DNA of 64,000 nt from Haliotis asinina (lineage: Eukaryota > Mollusca > Gastropoda > Lepetellida > Haliotidae), in the NCBI RefSeq assembly GCF_037392515.1, contig NC_090281.1:43128645-43192644 (forward strand). The letters run 5' to 3'. This document shows positions 1-10,954 of this stretch, piece after piece. The notes under the pieces are model-generated. The model was not told the DNA's origin. It made no database searches and saw only the letters and a program-made list of their open reading frames with translations. The stretch's first letter is position 1. Each line of letters opens with the position of its first letter. The translations under genes and the position numbers were made by a program.

Positions 1-777
1 ACACCTCAGTAAATAATGAGGTTCATCAGATATTGGGGGAATCGCATGACTTACACGTTCTGTTTGTTTTCTGTGGTTATGCTCTCCTAGCAGTAATGTC
101 TCTCTGCCACTGTCAGGTGGTAGCCGGTAGTTAGTTTTTTTAAATTTCAGAATTGGGATATAACGTCTAGTCTAGGAACTTCTTTTTGAGTGTTCTTTTA
201 GAAGTTGGGATGTACAATATTGAACAAATGTTCTGGATAATGAGGTCTTTGTTTCGTGCGGGAGACATATCGATGGTCATTCTTGTACTGTTGTCAAGTA
301 GGTATAGTGTCTGAAAGTAAACATATTTCACAGAAAAAAACACAGTGAAAAGTGGGCGTTTCAAAACTTTCCTGTGGCCTAAATGTGACACATATTCAAC
401 ACTTGGATTGTACTGAGTATACGTGTTTCCAGGTCTGAAACAGCACAATCTGTTTTGATGTCTCTGAAGAAGGGTACATACATCTTCAGAATCAGATTAA
501 TTTCGACAATTCACGGTAAATCATAATGCAAGCCTCATCCAGATGTACTTGGTGTGAATCTTTCAGTCTGATATTAAAAGTTAACCTGTGTAGGGTGGGA
601 TGTAGACGGCAATTGCTACCATAACGACTTGTCAGAAATAGGACCGCTGTTCCTGGCCCGCTGTTGTAAGGTCGCCACATGACCAGCTGACACTAAACTG
701 CCAACCTCTGCGACTGTTCATTGCAGTGTGTATGAATCAGATATCAACTGTCGATCCCGTTATCTCATGAACCCTGA
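1..777. other. Intergenic, no gene seen
   Basis: I see no exon-like stretch, RNA gene or recognisable repeat here. The open frames are short, AT-rich and lack protein-family motifs. Confidence 0.5.
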
Positions 778-975
778 CCCTCTGCATGGCGTAGTGGACA
801 TAGTACATGTCTGCTTACAGGAAGGTGGGTGGTTCGATACACGCCCGGGTCATACCAAATTATGTTTAAAAATGCCACTTGATGTTACCTTGCCTGGCGC
901 ACGTTAAAGGCACACCTACCGACGTTAAACCCCATTTCACGTCAGTTTGCCTTCCTCTATGAGACAGTGCAAGGA
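778..975 (+). repeat. tRNA-derived SINE
   Basis: The head looks like a tRNA-type RNA polymerase III promoter: an A-box-like TGGCGTAGTGG near 787 and a B-box-like GGTTCGATAC near 831. It is followed by a body with CTTGCCTGGCGCACG, which resembles a conserved SINE core seen in molluscs (from memory). The 3' end is not sharp and is placed by eye. Confidence 0.55.
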
Positions 976-2250
976 TTATGCTGCTAATAGCAATTATCAT
1001 CTGGCGGGGGACATCATAAAAGGACTTAAAAAAATGTTGGGAATCTTCGGCGTGAAGACGTTGTCTGGGACACTGTATTTGAAGCAATCGAATCATGCTC
1101 ATTAATTCCAGACTTGTCTACATTTACCACCAACATTTCGCCATAGGTACTTTATGGCATATATACTACAGCAGTTTATAAAAAATGTGAGCCATAACTT
1201 CAGCTGGTTTATTCACAACCCTCAATGCAAAATGAAAACTTTCATTTTTGTCATCTGCTTCATTGGGACGAGTCGTAAGTTACGACTTCTTCAGTCTAAA
1301 ACCAGCATAAATACTTCATACCAACGCATTTTGTGCCATCTATACTTTATTAGGGAATGTCATATCTGAGATATTAGAGAAGAGGATAGTTTATTCTGTG
1401 TCACACATCTGTACAAAATACACTGTTAAAACAGGTATATTAAAATATACCTAAAAATCAGATGTCCAGCCATAAGGCCTATGAGACACGTTGTTTATCA
1501 ATAAAACAATAGTATGAGATAAAATGACATTCAGACATAAAAAAACAAACGTAAAAAGGATATATTAGAAGGGTTTCTGGAGGGTACTGAATGTAATCGT
1601 ATGATTGCTCGAATTCTTTAGTGTTTGAGTAGTTGCAGTAAGCGGCTGTAAAATAACGCATCTCATTAGGAAAGTAAACTTCATGTTTTCATTACTGTCT
1701 GAAAAGGATGGGTTTATTGCCTCTGCTTCTTTCCACAGATCAAACTTCAGGGCTGAATGAAATTCACAACTCATTGAAAAGTGTTGTTCATCTTCAATAC
1801 TATTTGTATTAAGGCTGTGTCCACATGTTCTATTTTCCAGCGGAATGGGTGGTCTGGATATGTACGAAACATAACAGTACGAGTTGATGGTTTAACACCG
1901 GCAACTGCTAACTGTGGGCTTACACAACCAACTTAGTGTTCTTGCCGTTTAAATTGTGGATATCCCATATAAATGACTCCGTGCTGAGGAGATTGTTCCT
2001 TTCCAGACTTGATGAAAGTTATTGCTATTTCTAATCGTACTCACACTCGATGTGACAGGCGATATCAAGAGGTCCATACATTTCACACATTCCCGACGTG
2101 AGTATAACGGGGTGGTTTTAAGTACACACTTCTTGGTTGTCTGAGGTTCTGAAAAATGCCGAATTATTACTAAAGACACTCGAAAGTACTTGGTAAAATT
2201 GCCATATCAAATAATGCCACATCCTAGCATACGGCCAGTATTGTACTAGA
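976..2250. other. Intergenic, no gene seen
   Basis: AT-rich DNA with only short open frames. No splice-linked coding blocks, RNA genes or clear repeats were recognised. Confidence 0.45.
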
Positions 2251-2254
2251 GGAG

Positions 2255-2470
2255 CGAGTGAGTTTAGTCTTACGTCACTCAGTTATATCCCAGCCACATG
2301 TATATGGCGGCAGTCTGTAAATGCCTAACCAGACAATCCAGTGATTGACAGACTGAGCATCGATCTACGTCAACCAAGTTGGCGAGTCTGACCACTCGAT
2401 CCCGTTAGTTTACGACAAATAAGGGCTGTTGAAGAGCAGATGTAACCCAGATCTTCAGGGGCTGTTTTCT
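2255..2470 (+). repeat. Dispersed GAGTGAGTTTAG repeat, degraded copy
   Basis: This starts with GAGTGAGTTTAGT and continues through blocks meaning 'tatggcggcagtctgtaaat', 'accagacaatccagtgat', 'gagcatcgatctacg' and 'gaccactcgatcccgttag'. The same blocks in the same order recur at about 7830, 37325 and, reversed, at 26938, 36835 and 58245. The family is familiar from abalone sequence. This copy has internal deletions relative to 37325-37575. Confidence 0.7.
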
Positions 2471-3540
2471 ACAGCACTAGGTATTACCCTGCTGCTAACA
2501 GGATAGCTCCCATGTACATGTATGTCAGTTACCTTACTTCACCCCAATAGTGCAACAGACCATAATGTACCGGCCGAGAAACTTCCAATTGTCAGCATTG
2601 CCTTCGTGCCTTGCAATGTTCGGGCGACTCCAGACTTTGGGCTACTACTTTGTTTCTGATTGATCAGTCTCGTATGGTGGGATACGCTCACCTTTTGTCG
2701 AAACTATTTACTAATGTTTCAGTTATTTGTAGTATATAGTCGGAATCGACACCCCTGGAAGAAATATTTTCATGATTATAATAAGTATTATATTTATAAT
2801 TATTATTTAAAAATGGTAAACATGTGTTACTGCTTAAAGCAGCAAGTGCTGTTTACATCAGTATCCCAGCTGTTTACACCTGTCTCATTAATGCAACATT
2901 CTATAGCTGTATTTTTTGTGGTAAACGTTCATTCCGAGGAAAAATGATAATAGTTCTCTTATCTCAGTTTTCCTTAGATACAACCATATCATAAAACGCC
3001 CTCTTACCCTTGCGAGCTCAGAAAAAAACATGGCAGGGTCTTTTCGCACCTACATTTATATTTTGTAAAAATGTTTTTGTCCTGATCTACACAATGGATG
3101 AATTCAAAAACTATTTTCAGGTGATCCCAATTTAAAGTTTCCATAAACATTAGCGGTATTTTTCACCCGTCTGTCCACTTGAAGATGACTGAGATGAGCA
3201 TCACACACATGAAAACGGATGAATAAAACCCAGACAGTATTTATTTCAACAACCTTAACAAACATGTATTCGCCAGCAACTATCAACTTGTACAGTTTGG
3301 CATTGTAAAATATCACTGACTACATTCATCCCACAAAGGTTATACACTGCTAGAAACCCTAAAATACCCTAATGAAGCGAAAAGTGACTCAAATTTGAGC
3401 TTGTATGTATGGAATGCCTTTTCCACGTCGTCTAGACTAGCACAAGGGAGCTTACTCTAGCTCTACAAGCTCTTGACCAGCGCGTGGGGACTTCGCCGAC
3501 CGGTTTGTTACTGTGCGGAGCTTGCTGAAAATAACTAAAG
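2471..3540. other. Intergenic, no gene seen
   Basis: No coding motif or repeat recognised. The right end adjoins the likely promoter of the ankyrin gene at 3637. Confidence 0.45.
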
Positions 3541-3636
3541 GGGAGGTAATAAAAATGGCGACCATGTAAACAAGTGCTTGACAACGACAAGCTTGAATAG
3601 CGTTTCGTGTGAAGGGGTCGTCAGAACGGCGTCATT
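3541..3636 (+). promoter_or_regulatory. 5' leader of the ankyrin gene, with a tiny upstream ORF
   Basis: Upstream of the start codon at 3637 lies AAAAATGGCG, an ATG in a decent context at 3555. It opens a four-codon frame (M-A-T-M) that stops at 3569. If the transcript starts upstream of 3555 this upstream ORF would be translated first and could dampen initiation at 3637. The transcription start was not identified, so this is inference. Confidence 0.35.
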
Positions 3637-6307
3637 ATGGCTAAGGAAGTTCTTTCCAAAATCTATATAGGAAAAGAGACTGAACAGCGATTAATCACCG
3701 CCTCAGCAAATGGAGATCTATCAACCGTTATCAAACTCCTGAAAAAACGCGTCAATCCAAATGTTTGTGACGAATACGGACATACGGCTTTATCTAGGGC
3801 GAGTGCAGGTAAAGATATTTTGCTAATGTCCTTAATTGTAGTATTAATAGTTCAATAAATGGTTGTATGTTTAATGGTAGGTTCGGTCCTCGCATACAAC
3901 CTGAAATAGTTAGTAAACGCGTCTCTTTTGCAAACGCTTGCCTTAAGGCTCAAAAGGGAGCATGTTAGGCTTGAACTTGTCACACTGTGCATGAAAATAC
4001 CACTAGTCGGCATCGTCCTGAATGTGTTTCTGGTTTTAAGATTGTCGTGGTCTCACCTATGTCAAGTGAGTTTGTTCACATTTACCTATGTTCACCCAAC
4101 AGAAAATGGGTACCCGGTTGAATAAAGTCATGTGACTATAACCTTCTTGACAGCGCCAGACAGGCAGACAGCTTGGGTTATCCGGGGTAATAATAACCCA
4201 GTTCTGATTACAGCGTCCATTGAGCAACTAGTCAGATGGACACTGGCGCTATATAAATGTAATAGTATTATATCAACATGTGAACTGCATTTCGAATAGC
4301 AGAGCACATTTTACAGAAGCTTCGATCGCCTAACAACACTTAGTGCTGAGAACAAAATATATTTTTCAAATTCAGTGACTGAATAACACGAATTAATTAC
4401 TTGTGGAATAAACTTTCCAGAAATTTTGATAACTATACAAATTTTGAAGACGAACACCTTTTTATGGATAGACAACTTCTTTATTCGAATGGATGCCGCG
4501 TTTAGGCGTACATCCTAACACGGTATCAACTAAATGATGCACAACATGTGCACCAGGACAACATGTGCATCAGGACAGATATATACATGGCGGATATTTA
4601 AGTTTATACAAAGGTTGATGTATAGTATGTGGACGTTTTTGGCAGCCGGTTGTGATTATAGAGATGGATCTGAATAATGGCCATTACAGTTCACTTCTTT
4701 GTATAAAGTATTTTGTACAACTCTCCCCTTTTTAAAATTACGGACGTAAGTCGCGAGGCAAGTGAGAAATGCTTGCAAAGTTGCTTAGGTATAGTCAGGG
4801 AACTTGCGGTATAGATAATACTCCAGCTCATTGAGGTCCTATATATGCAGTAACTTCTACATTATTAGATTGATCATTATTTGTGCAGTTTAAATCGGTT
4901 CCCCTACTAATTCACATCCACGTTTAGTGTGTTTGTAAAGGGATGTTTAACATCTATATATAGTAAATGTGATGAAGATCCTGCTTGATTTTGTTCATGC
5001 AGCTTTGAACGCTAGAGACGGCTACCACCATTGGAGTGGTATCGGAGACATTGAAATATGACGACATAAATAAACCACAACAGACATACCATTATCGCCT
5101 TTCAAGTGTTCAGTATAACCATTTACATTATCTTTTGTCTTCACGTAAACGAAAATGATAAAAGATGACAACATATTTTACTTCTCGTAATTTGCGGATT
5201 TTTTTACATAATGTTTTTCGTGCTGGTATGGACTGGTATTTGTTATGCTGGTATGTGCTGGTATTTGTTATGCTGGTATGTGCTGGTATTTGTTATGTAT
5301 GATGAAAACGAACGTCGTGTAATGTTACACGGCGGATCACAAGGAAACAGTGTTACCAGTTTCCATAAGATGAGAGAAAAAAATAATGAATCCTCAACGG
5401 CAAGTATGTATGCGTCTGTGACGTTGTTGTTCATTCTATATTTAATGTTTGTTTGCTTTTTCCAGGGGGCTACACGGAGATTGTGGCATTACTAATTACT
5501 TCCGGGGCAAAGCTCGAGGCTGTAAATGCTTCAGGGGTAACCCCCCTTCATCTGGCTGTTAAAGGTAAACATGTCGAATGTTCTTCATCACTCATTGACA
5601 ACAGGTTGTGAGCACATACAGACTTTAAATGTACATTTTCTTAAATTTGAGGAAAATGTTACGAAGGCGAGGAGCATGGGAGCTACAGTCGTTTAATGCG
5701 CCGTGCAGAATTGTGTCCCCTGGGTTCACCAGAAAGCGATGACTGCTGACTGGAATCTTTGTTCACCCCTGTTATATACTGGCATATATGTAGACCCCTG
5801 GTATTTTGGGATTGTTTCCCATAGGTGAGGCTGATTAGTTGCATCTATTATTTAAATCACAAATAAATCATTTATTGATTTAAGTTATTATAACAACCTT
5901 AATTATACATTCATAATCATGAGAAAAATGTTTTATTGTTGATAAATTTGAGTGTCTACGGCATGGTAATCTCAATGCTTCTCTCGACAGGAAACCACCA
6001 AGAATCTGTCAAACATCTGATCCTTAATGGCGCACCAGTGGACGCTAAGACGGCCTCTAAAGTCACCCCAATCGACTTCACGACACACGAAAGCGACGTA
6101 TGGAACATCGTCAACGATGCCAAACAAGGAGAGATGCCGGAGCTCGACGAAGTCAATGACGTCCCCGACGTCCCCGATTTTTCTATACCAGACGGGGAAA
6201 AGAAGAAGAAGAAGTCCGGGAAGAAGGGAAAGAAAGGAAAGAAAGGCAAGAAGGGGAAGAAAGGCGGCAAGAAAGGGAAGAAGAAAGGAAAGAAGAAGAA
6301 GAAATGA
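3637..6307 (+). CDS. Small ankyrin-repeat protein with a lysine-rich tail (three exons)
   Basis: Coding exons are 3637-3808, 5466-5564 and 5991-6307. All junctions are GT/AG (donors GTAAAG and GTAAAC) and both introns interrupt at phase 1, giving a 195-residue protein. The start ATG has A at -3 and G at +4. Residues about 15-120 are ankyrin-like: 'GHTALSRASA' at the end of exon 1 joins 'GYTEIVALLITSGA' in exon 2, then 'GVTPLHLAVK' and 'ESVKHLILNGAP', so roughly three repeats. A short acidic stretch (DEVNDVPDVPD) follows, then about 36 residues that are nearly all Lys and Gly. Ankyrin repeats bind proteins. The basic tail suggests nuclear or nucleic-acid/acidic-partner contact, but this is inference. 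No orthologue was recognised. Exon boundaries are well supported because the repeat consensus runs across both splices. Confidence 0.85.
4090..4275 (+). repeat. Short interspersed repeat in ankyrin intron 1
   Basis: The block from GGGTACCCGGTTGAATAAAG through GGTTATCCGGGG to GGCGCTATATAAATGTAAT looks like a SINE-type repeat whose 3' end is a common molluscan tail. This is recognised by eye only, without a second copy in the window. Confidence 0.35.
4276..5221. other. Rest of ankyrin intron 1
   Basis: No exon-like or repeat structure recognised apart from a near-duplicate 'caacatgtgca.caggac' around 4543-4576. AT-rich. Confidence 0.4.
5222..5296. repeat. 25-bp minisatellite, three copies
   Basis: Units 5222-5246, 5247-5271 and 5272-5296 share GCTGGTATGTGCTGGTATTT plus GTTAT; only the first differs, by two bases. 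It sits in ankyrin intron 1, about 170 bp before exon 2. Confidence 0.9.
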
Positions 6308-6610
6308 TAGTCCCGATTGGTCTTGTGTTGGTGCTGACATTTCGGAGAGACATATAAAGTGACTGCAGTTGGATCAGGTGTTCAACAGTTTGCCAGCTTT
6401 CAGTCAAAGTCTAGGTCTACCTGACCTGAGAGAGTTTCTCTGTTTAAAGAGAAACAATCTTATATACATTATATAAATTAGCTAGCATGAAAGATGGGGA
6501 GGAACGTCGTGAACATACCAGGTTGATCAATTCTAATTAACGTTTTAACATACAAACTCGGGAGCACTTACTTGTCTGTCCATACGCAATTGTTTCTTTA
6601 TAATATATGT

Positions 6611-6648
6611 AATAAATTATATGGAACGTATTTATATTTATTAATAAA
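6611..6648 (+). terminator. Polyadenylation signals after the ankyrin gene
   Basis: AATAAA occurs at 6611-6616 and again at 6643-6648, about 300 bp after the stop codon. This is a typical distance for an animal 3' UTR. No cleavage site can be fixed from sequence alone. Confidence 0.5.
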
Positions 6649-6683
6649 TACGTTTAAACACATTTTGTATATTAGTTCATGAA

Positions 6684-6842
6684 CAGAGGATACTAAACGA
6701 CCTTCCGTGTAATACCATATTTATTAATCGGCTTCATGATTTGGTATCAAATGATTTGGTATTGGCGAAAGTGAGGTTGATACTAAATCTATCACGAATT
6801 TCATAAAAATGGTCATTTCACGGAAGCGAGTTTAGTATTCTG
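6684..6842. repeat. Imperfect inverted repeat, possible MITE
   Basis: GGATACTAAACGACCTTCCG near 6686 is nearly the reverse complement of a block near 6818 (CGGAAGCGAGTTTAGTATTC). The arms are about 22 bp, separated by about 110 bp. This fits a small palindromic transposon or a hairpin; no target duplication was identified. Confidence 0.4.
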
Positions 6843-7004
6843 TCTATTAATCGCCAACATAAATTGATAGAAACTGCGGCGAAATTGCCTGCAGTGTGAG
6901 GACTCACCTTTCCGCGAGTCAAGCAAGGTCTTACTAGTACCATTGCGAGAGCAACATCAGCATTGTGACGTCATTGCTGTGAACCATCGCCCGTGGAAGA
7001 TACT

Positions 7005-7048
7005 GGGCCTAGATTTTCGAAGCTCTCAAATCGTTTGGTGTTTTGCAC
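7005..7048. repeat. End fragment of the GGGCCTAGATTTTC palindromic MITE family
   Basis: GGGCCTAGATTTTCGAAGCT at about 7007 matches the arm of the complete palindromic element at 29967-30066. Only one arm is visible here. Confidence 0.45.
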
Positions 7049-7348
7049 CGATTTGAACAGGGAACATATGGGAGATATACCTTCCATTTCAGCGGGGTTC
7101 AGAGAAGGAATTAGAATAGGGTTCCGCCAATCTGACAGTTATGTGTAATTGTGTTTTTATGTACTGGAAACGAAAATGTCTTGCATAATATGTTACCGAT
7201 TCTATCGGAATATCGCCATTTAATGAGAGCGAGTTTCGTATGCAAACTGACTTCAGTAGTTAAACGTAATTCCAGTATGTGAAATGACGTAAGTTGGTAG
7301 GATGGCGAAATCTGTGTTACAAAATCAGGCAAATTATTCCGACACTGA

Positions 7349-7432
7349 AACTTTAGAACGGCGTGTGTAATTGGATAGATGTGAGTCATGAACTTTAGAA
7401 CGGCGTGTGTAATTGGATAGATGTGAGTCATG
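7349..7432. repeat. Perfect 42-bp tandem duplication
   Basis: 7349-7390 and 7391-7432 are identical by eye. The unit starts AACTTTAGAACGGCG and ends GTGAGTCATG. It is a recent local duplication with no visible gene link. Confidence 0.9.
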
Positions 7433-7539
7433 GGGGGAACAGTGACATTGGGCGTGTTCTGTAGTTTCTTACATAAAAGGGTGTGTTTGCAAATTGACTC
7501 ACATCACCACCATTGTGCCACAATAAATATGTCCCTATG

Positions 7540-7795
7540 CAAACAAGGGCGATGGGGTAGTCATGTACTTAAAGCGTACAGCCGACACGCAGAAGACCCG
7601 GGTTCTATTCCCCACATCATGGGCACATGGTTACGATGTGTAAAACCCATTTCTTGTCTCCCCGGTCGTGAGCGGCGTAAAAACATACTCACCACCTGTT
7701 GTATGTGTTAACTGTCGCTTATGTATATCGTCACTGTTTAAGCATTCTCCTATCTCAGGCGACTTAAAACTAAACTCACTCACTCACTCACTATC
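7540..7795 (+). repeat. Abalone-type SINE with ACTC tail
   Basis: The tRNA-like head has an A-box-like GATGGGGTAGTCATG and a B-box-like GGGTTCTATTCCCC. Next come the body blocks 'gggcacatggttacgatgtg', 'aaacccatttcttgtctcc' and 'gcggcgtaaaa'. It ends in a run of ACTC units at about 7774-7790. The same body recurs at 26405, 30067, 43965 and 57012. Confidence 0.75.
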
Positions 7796-7829
7796 TCAGT
7801 ATTTACGATTTCTTTTTTGTTTGTCCTTC

Positions 7830-7955
7830 GCAAGGACCAGCCTGAACCAGACAATTCAGTTACATCACATGCATCGATCTACGCAATTGACATGACTGTG
7901 TCAACCACCCGACCCCGTTAGTCACCTCTTACGACAATGTCCTCCCATTAGTCAT
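7830..7955 (+). repeat. Dispersed GAGTGAGTTTAG-family repeat, partial
   Basis: It carries the internal blocks 'ctgaaccagacaattcagt', 'catcgatctacgcaattg' and 'gaccccgttagtcacctct', shared with 2255-2470 and 37325-37575. The family's 5' end is missing and the ACTC tail of the SINE lies directly upstream. Confidence 0.6.
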
Positions 7956-9120
7956 ACGTTAAAACAACATATGCTATGACTGACTGCCCCAGTTAGTATC
8001 TTTATAAGGTTTACTCCCGGAATGCCAACATGTTACGGTTGTTGAACTAGTTTGTTGTTGTTTCAAACATGGGGGTCGTATCAAATGTGAACGTACAATT
8101 TACAAGGGATGGTACATGTATCACTGAAGAAAATGGAAGAAAGAACTATGTATATGTGAAAAACAAGCAAATGACCTTTTATTCTTGCAGAGCAACTGCC
8201 ATAATTCAATAACCGTTACATTATATTAGACAATAAAACGACATTTATAAAATTTACAATAACACATCCGAATCATTCACAGTCCCACATCGTGGCACTG
8301 CTCTTGACTTGCACATCATTTCACAAGCTGGCGTTTGGCTGATTCAAGGGCGTTGTCGAGAGCCCTAAAAAAAGTGGAATAATGCAAGAAAAAAACATGC
8401 AACTTCCATCATTGAACTTTAATCATCTGTCTTCGGCATACTATACATGTATAATCTGATACTGCTCATAGAAATATTATCATAGGACAAGACTAATGTC
8501 GTTTACAGTTACCTTGGTATCCTTCTGTATTTGAAAACATTGAATAATGGCAACAATAGCCCCCACTTCATAATGGATGCGTTGAGATCTGCCTTACTCT
8601 TGGTTCTAAAGGACTGGTTTTTAGCTTCAGTAGTTCTTAAGGATTGTTATTTTCCTTGCATTACATATCTTGGACAGATACATTAAATCAGAAGAACTTG
8701 ACGACTCGAGAGAGCTATCAGCTGTGACTGGACAGATAAATACAAGTTCAACTGGGGTGAAATATGTGTCCGTGTTCTGCAAACATTTGTAGATCATCAA
8801 AAACAAAGGTTCAAAATTACAAACAGTGTCATGAGGCTAAGAGGTGTTAGACGACAGTGCGTGTTGTGACCGTGTGCAGTGGTGGACAGGCTGGATAGAC
8901 AATGTTAGTACCATGCCACGTAGAGCTTTAGAACTCAGCTCCTTCTTCACATCGACTCATTATCAATGTCAGGTTAAGTTCTACTACTGCTTTACTTCAT
9001 CAACAGAACCAGTTTCTTAGGAGAGTGGTTAAAACCACACAAACACGAAATGTTGATGTTGGGCATATCAGAAAAATGGAGTCACTATTTGTTTTTGTTA
9101 ATCTGTGGTATTTTCGTTTC
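7956..9120. other. Intergenic, no gene seen
   Basis: No coding motif, RNA gene or repeat was recognised. The right edge approaches the C-terminal end of the GPCR pseudogene on the minus strand. Confidence 0.4.
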
Positions 9121-9124
9121 AGAG

Positions 9125-9617
9125 AACGTCAGTTTCTGTTTGACGTGTCGCGGGCCTCGTGGTATCCACCGCTGGTTTTCCAGACAGTAGAGTGTGGTGT
9201 TCGAAATACCCCAGACAAGACCTCATTGTCTCTTGGAATGGTAGATATTAGTATAGGTATGCCCAGATCTTCATGATCTTAAAGAAAAACACCATCAAAG
9301 TGGCCCGCGCTGTCCAACCCTTGGGCATTTGCAAAACCTGGACAATGTGGATGACTGTACAGGAGAGAATATAGTGAACAGAAAGCAGACGAGATTCATC
9401 CTGATAGATTTCATCATCACCAGTGACCTCGCAAATCCCGACCACGTTGACTGGGACAGGAAGAGCCAGTGTTTCTTGATCCGACTTTAGCAGAAGGTCA
9501 ACACGATAACTGGGAGACTGTTGAGTAGAACAACGAATCCGAACCACCAGGATTGGGCGTCAAAGGCGACCTGAACCTTGTCAGACAAGCCATCCACAGT
9601 GTAAAATCTCCCCTGAA
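9125..9617 (-). pseudogene. Rhodopsin-type GPCR pseudogene, C-terminal half
   Basis: Read on the minus strand from the retrotransposon edge at 9617. Extracellular loop 2 and TM5 come first ('WWFGFVVLLNSLPVIVLTF'). A frameshift then leads into loop 3 and TM6 ('VHYILSCTVIHIVQVLQM'). TM7 follows, with 'KIWAYLY' at the NPxxY position, an in-frame stop, and a helix-8-like 'FQETMRSCLGYF'. Together with 19305-19758 this would be a single-exon receptor of roughly 310-320 residues. Such intronless rhodopsin-class receptors are common in gastropod chemosensory families, but the ligand is unknown. At least one frameshift and one stop lie in this half. It is split from the N-terminal half by the LTR element at 9618-19304. 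Confidence 0.7.
9614..9617. repeat. Target-site duplication (left)
   Basis: TGAA precedes the left LTR, and TGAA follows the right LTR at 19305-19308. A 4-bp duplication with TG...CA LTR ends fits Ty3/Gypsy integration. The next base (T) is shared with the LTR, so a 5-bp reading is possible. Confidence 0.75.
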
Positions 9618-10922
9618 TGTAACCGGGTTTGTGCGTGGATTATAATGACTCCAGGACACTGGTTACGGGGGTGAGAATATTTATTCCGTTCTAATAACGT
9701 CACCCTGAAACAACACATGATTCAAGAAATACATAAGTCATAATATATACAGGAGTTGTAAAAGGAGTTGTTTAGGTGAAATACTATCGTTACATATAAA
9801 CTACAAGGGCGATCGTAATTGCAATGAATATTAAGTTAGGGAGACATATAAATACAGTAAACATGCCCCGATAAAGTATATACAACACGCAAAACAACAT
9901 AAATATACATTCCTACCCGGTGTATGGCACTAGGGTACACAGTGCAGCCCTGTCAAGCCGCCAAGTCAGTCAATCGCACGTATAATCTGTATAAACAATG
10001 ATCAACGTTAAAGTTAGGATAACGTAAACTAAACATATACACTCTACCATTTCAACGCCTAGGACATAATATAACTAGTTCAAATTTCTATCACATTCAT
10101 ACATACATACGCACACACACACACACACACCATACTTTCTCTCGTATATAAAATCAATCAATCAACCATCCAAAAGTGCAACCTTTACTCATGGAAGACT
10201 GAAAACCCTTCAATGAAATGGATAACTTATTTGAATTCATATTAAATATTACACACTAAAACATTATTGACTTACTAGCAAGCTTTGTAACCCTAACACG
10301 CCGAGACTAACTTGTACAAATACATACAAGTTGCAGTTTATATTTACACATAAATTACAGCTTTTATTAACACATAAACATCAACAATATAGCATTTAAA
10401 GGTATACACACTAATTAATTGATATAAAGATTAAACTGACCTTTGGTGGTGTTCTAAGATGGTATTATCCAGCACGCTATAAATGTCTTGTCAGTGCAGG
10501 CAAAGAGAGTGGAGTGAACACTTGGGTTAGTGAAAGAGGACAAGAGTTTGAATGATCCAATCAGATTGGATCAATTAAGGGCACATAATAATGTAATGAC
10601 CCTACCTAACCACCCTTAATGAAACTAGAATAGCACTGACCTCATGGCTATTAATAGATATGTTTCTGACTGACAATACTGAGTATAGTCTGTTTCAAAA
10701 TGTTATACCTGTTGATAGTAAAGCATTCATTACTATAAATACAGAACGTTATACCTGGAATGCAAAGTGATTGTTATACAATTGTGAATAACTATACAAA
10801 TGTGAAGTAATATCTCTGCAATTGCAATAAACTGTTAATATACAAACATTCATAAAATTGCTAAATGAGTTAAAACTAATATGTACATAATTGTAAAAAT
10901 ACAATATCAAATATCGGCCACA
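9618..10922 (-). repeat. LTR, 3' copy in element orientation
   Basis: It starts TGTAACCGGG and ends GGCCACA on the plus strand, so it has TG...CA ends. At 1305 bp it pairs with 18009-19304. A CA microsatellite near 10104-10132 differs in length between the two copies. Confidence 0.95.
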
Positions 10923-10941
10923 CACTTCCCCCCCACAAAGA
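10923..10941 (-). other. Polypurine tract of the Gypsy element
   Basis: The plus strand is CACTTCCCCCCCCACAAAG; its complement is a G-rich purine tract directly before the 3' LTR. This is where plus-strand DNA synthesis is primed in LTR elements. Confidence 0.8.
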
Positions 10942-10954
10942 AATGACGTCCTCG

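Noticed and set aside
2660-2947. 95-codon plus-strand frame
   Set aside because: AT-rich, no motif, no promoter or splice partner; likely chance.
5943-6407. Other-frame proteins over the lysine-rich exon (Arg-rich plus strand, Phe/Ser-rich minus strand)
   Set aside because: They are shadows of the purine-rich exon 3; the ankyrin frame joins across two good splice sites and the others do not.
7111-7431. 106-codon minus-strand frame with a repeated start
   Set aside because: The apparent internal repeat is only the 42-bp DNA duplication; no family resemblance.
9248-9547. Stand-alone 99-residue minus-strand gene
   Set aside because: It is one frame of the GPCR pseudogene (loop 3 to TM7); neighbouring TM segments continue in other frames.
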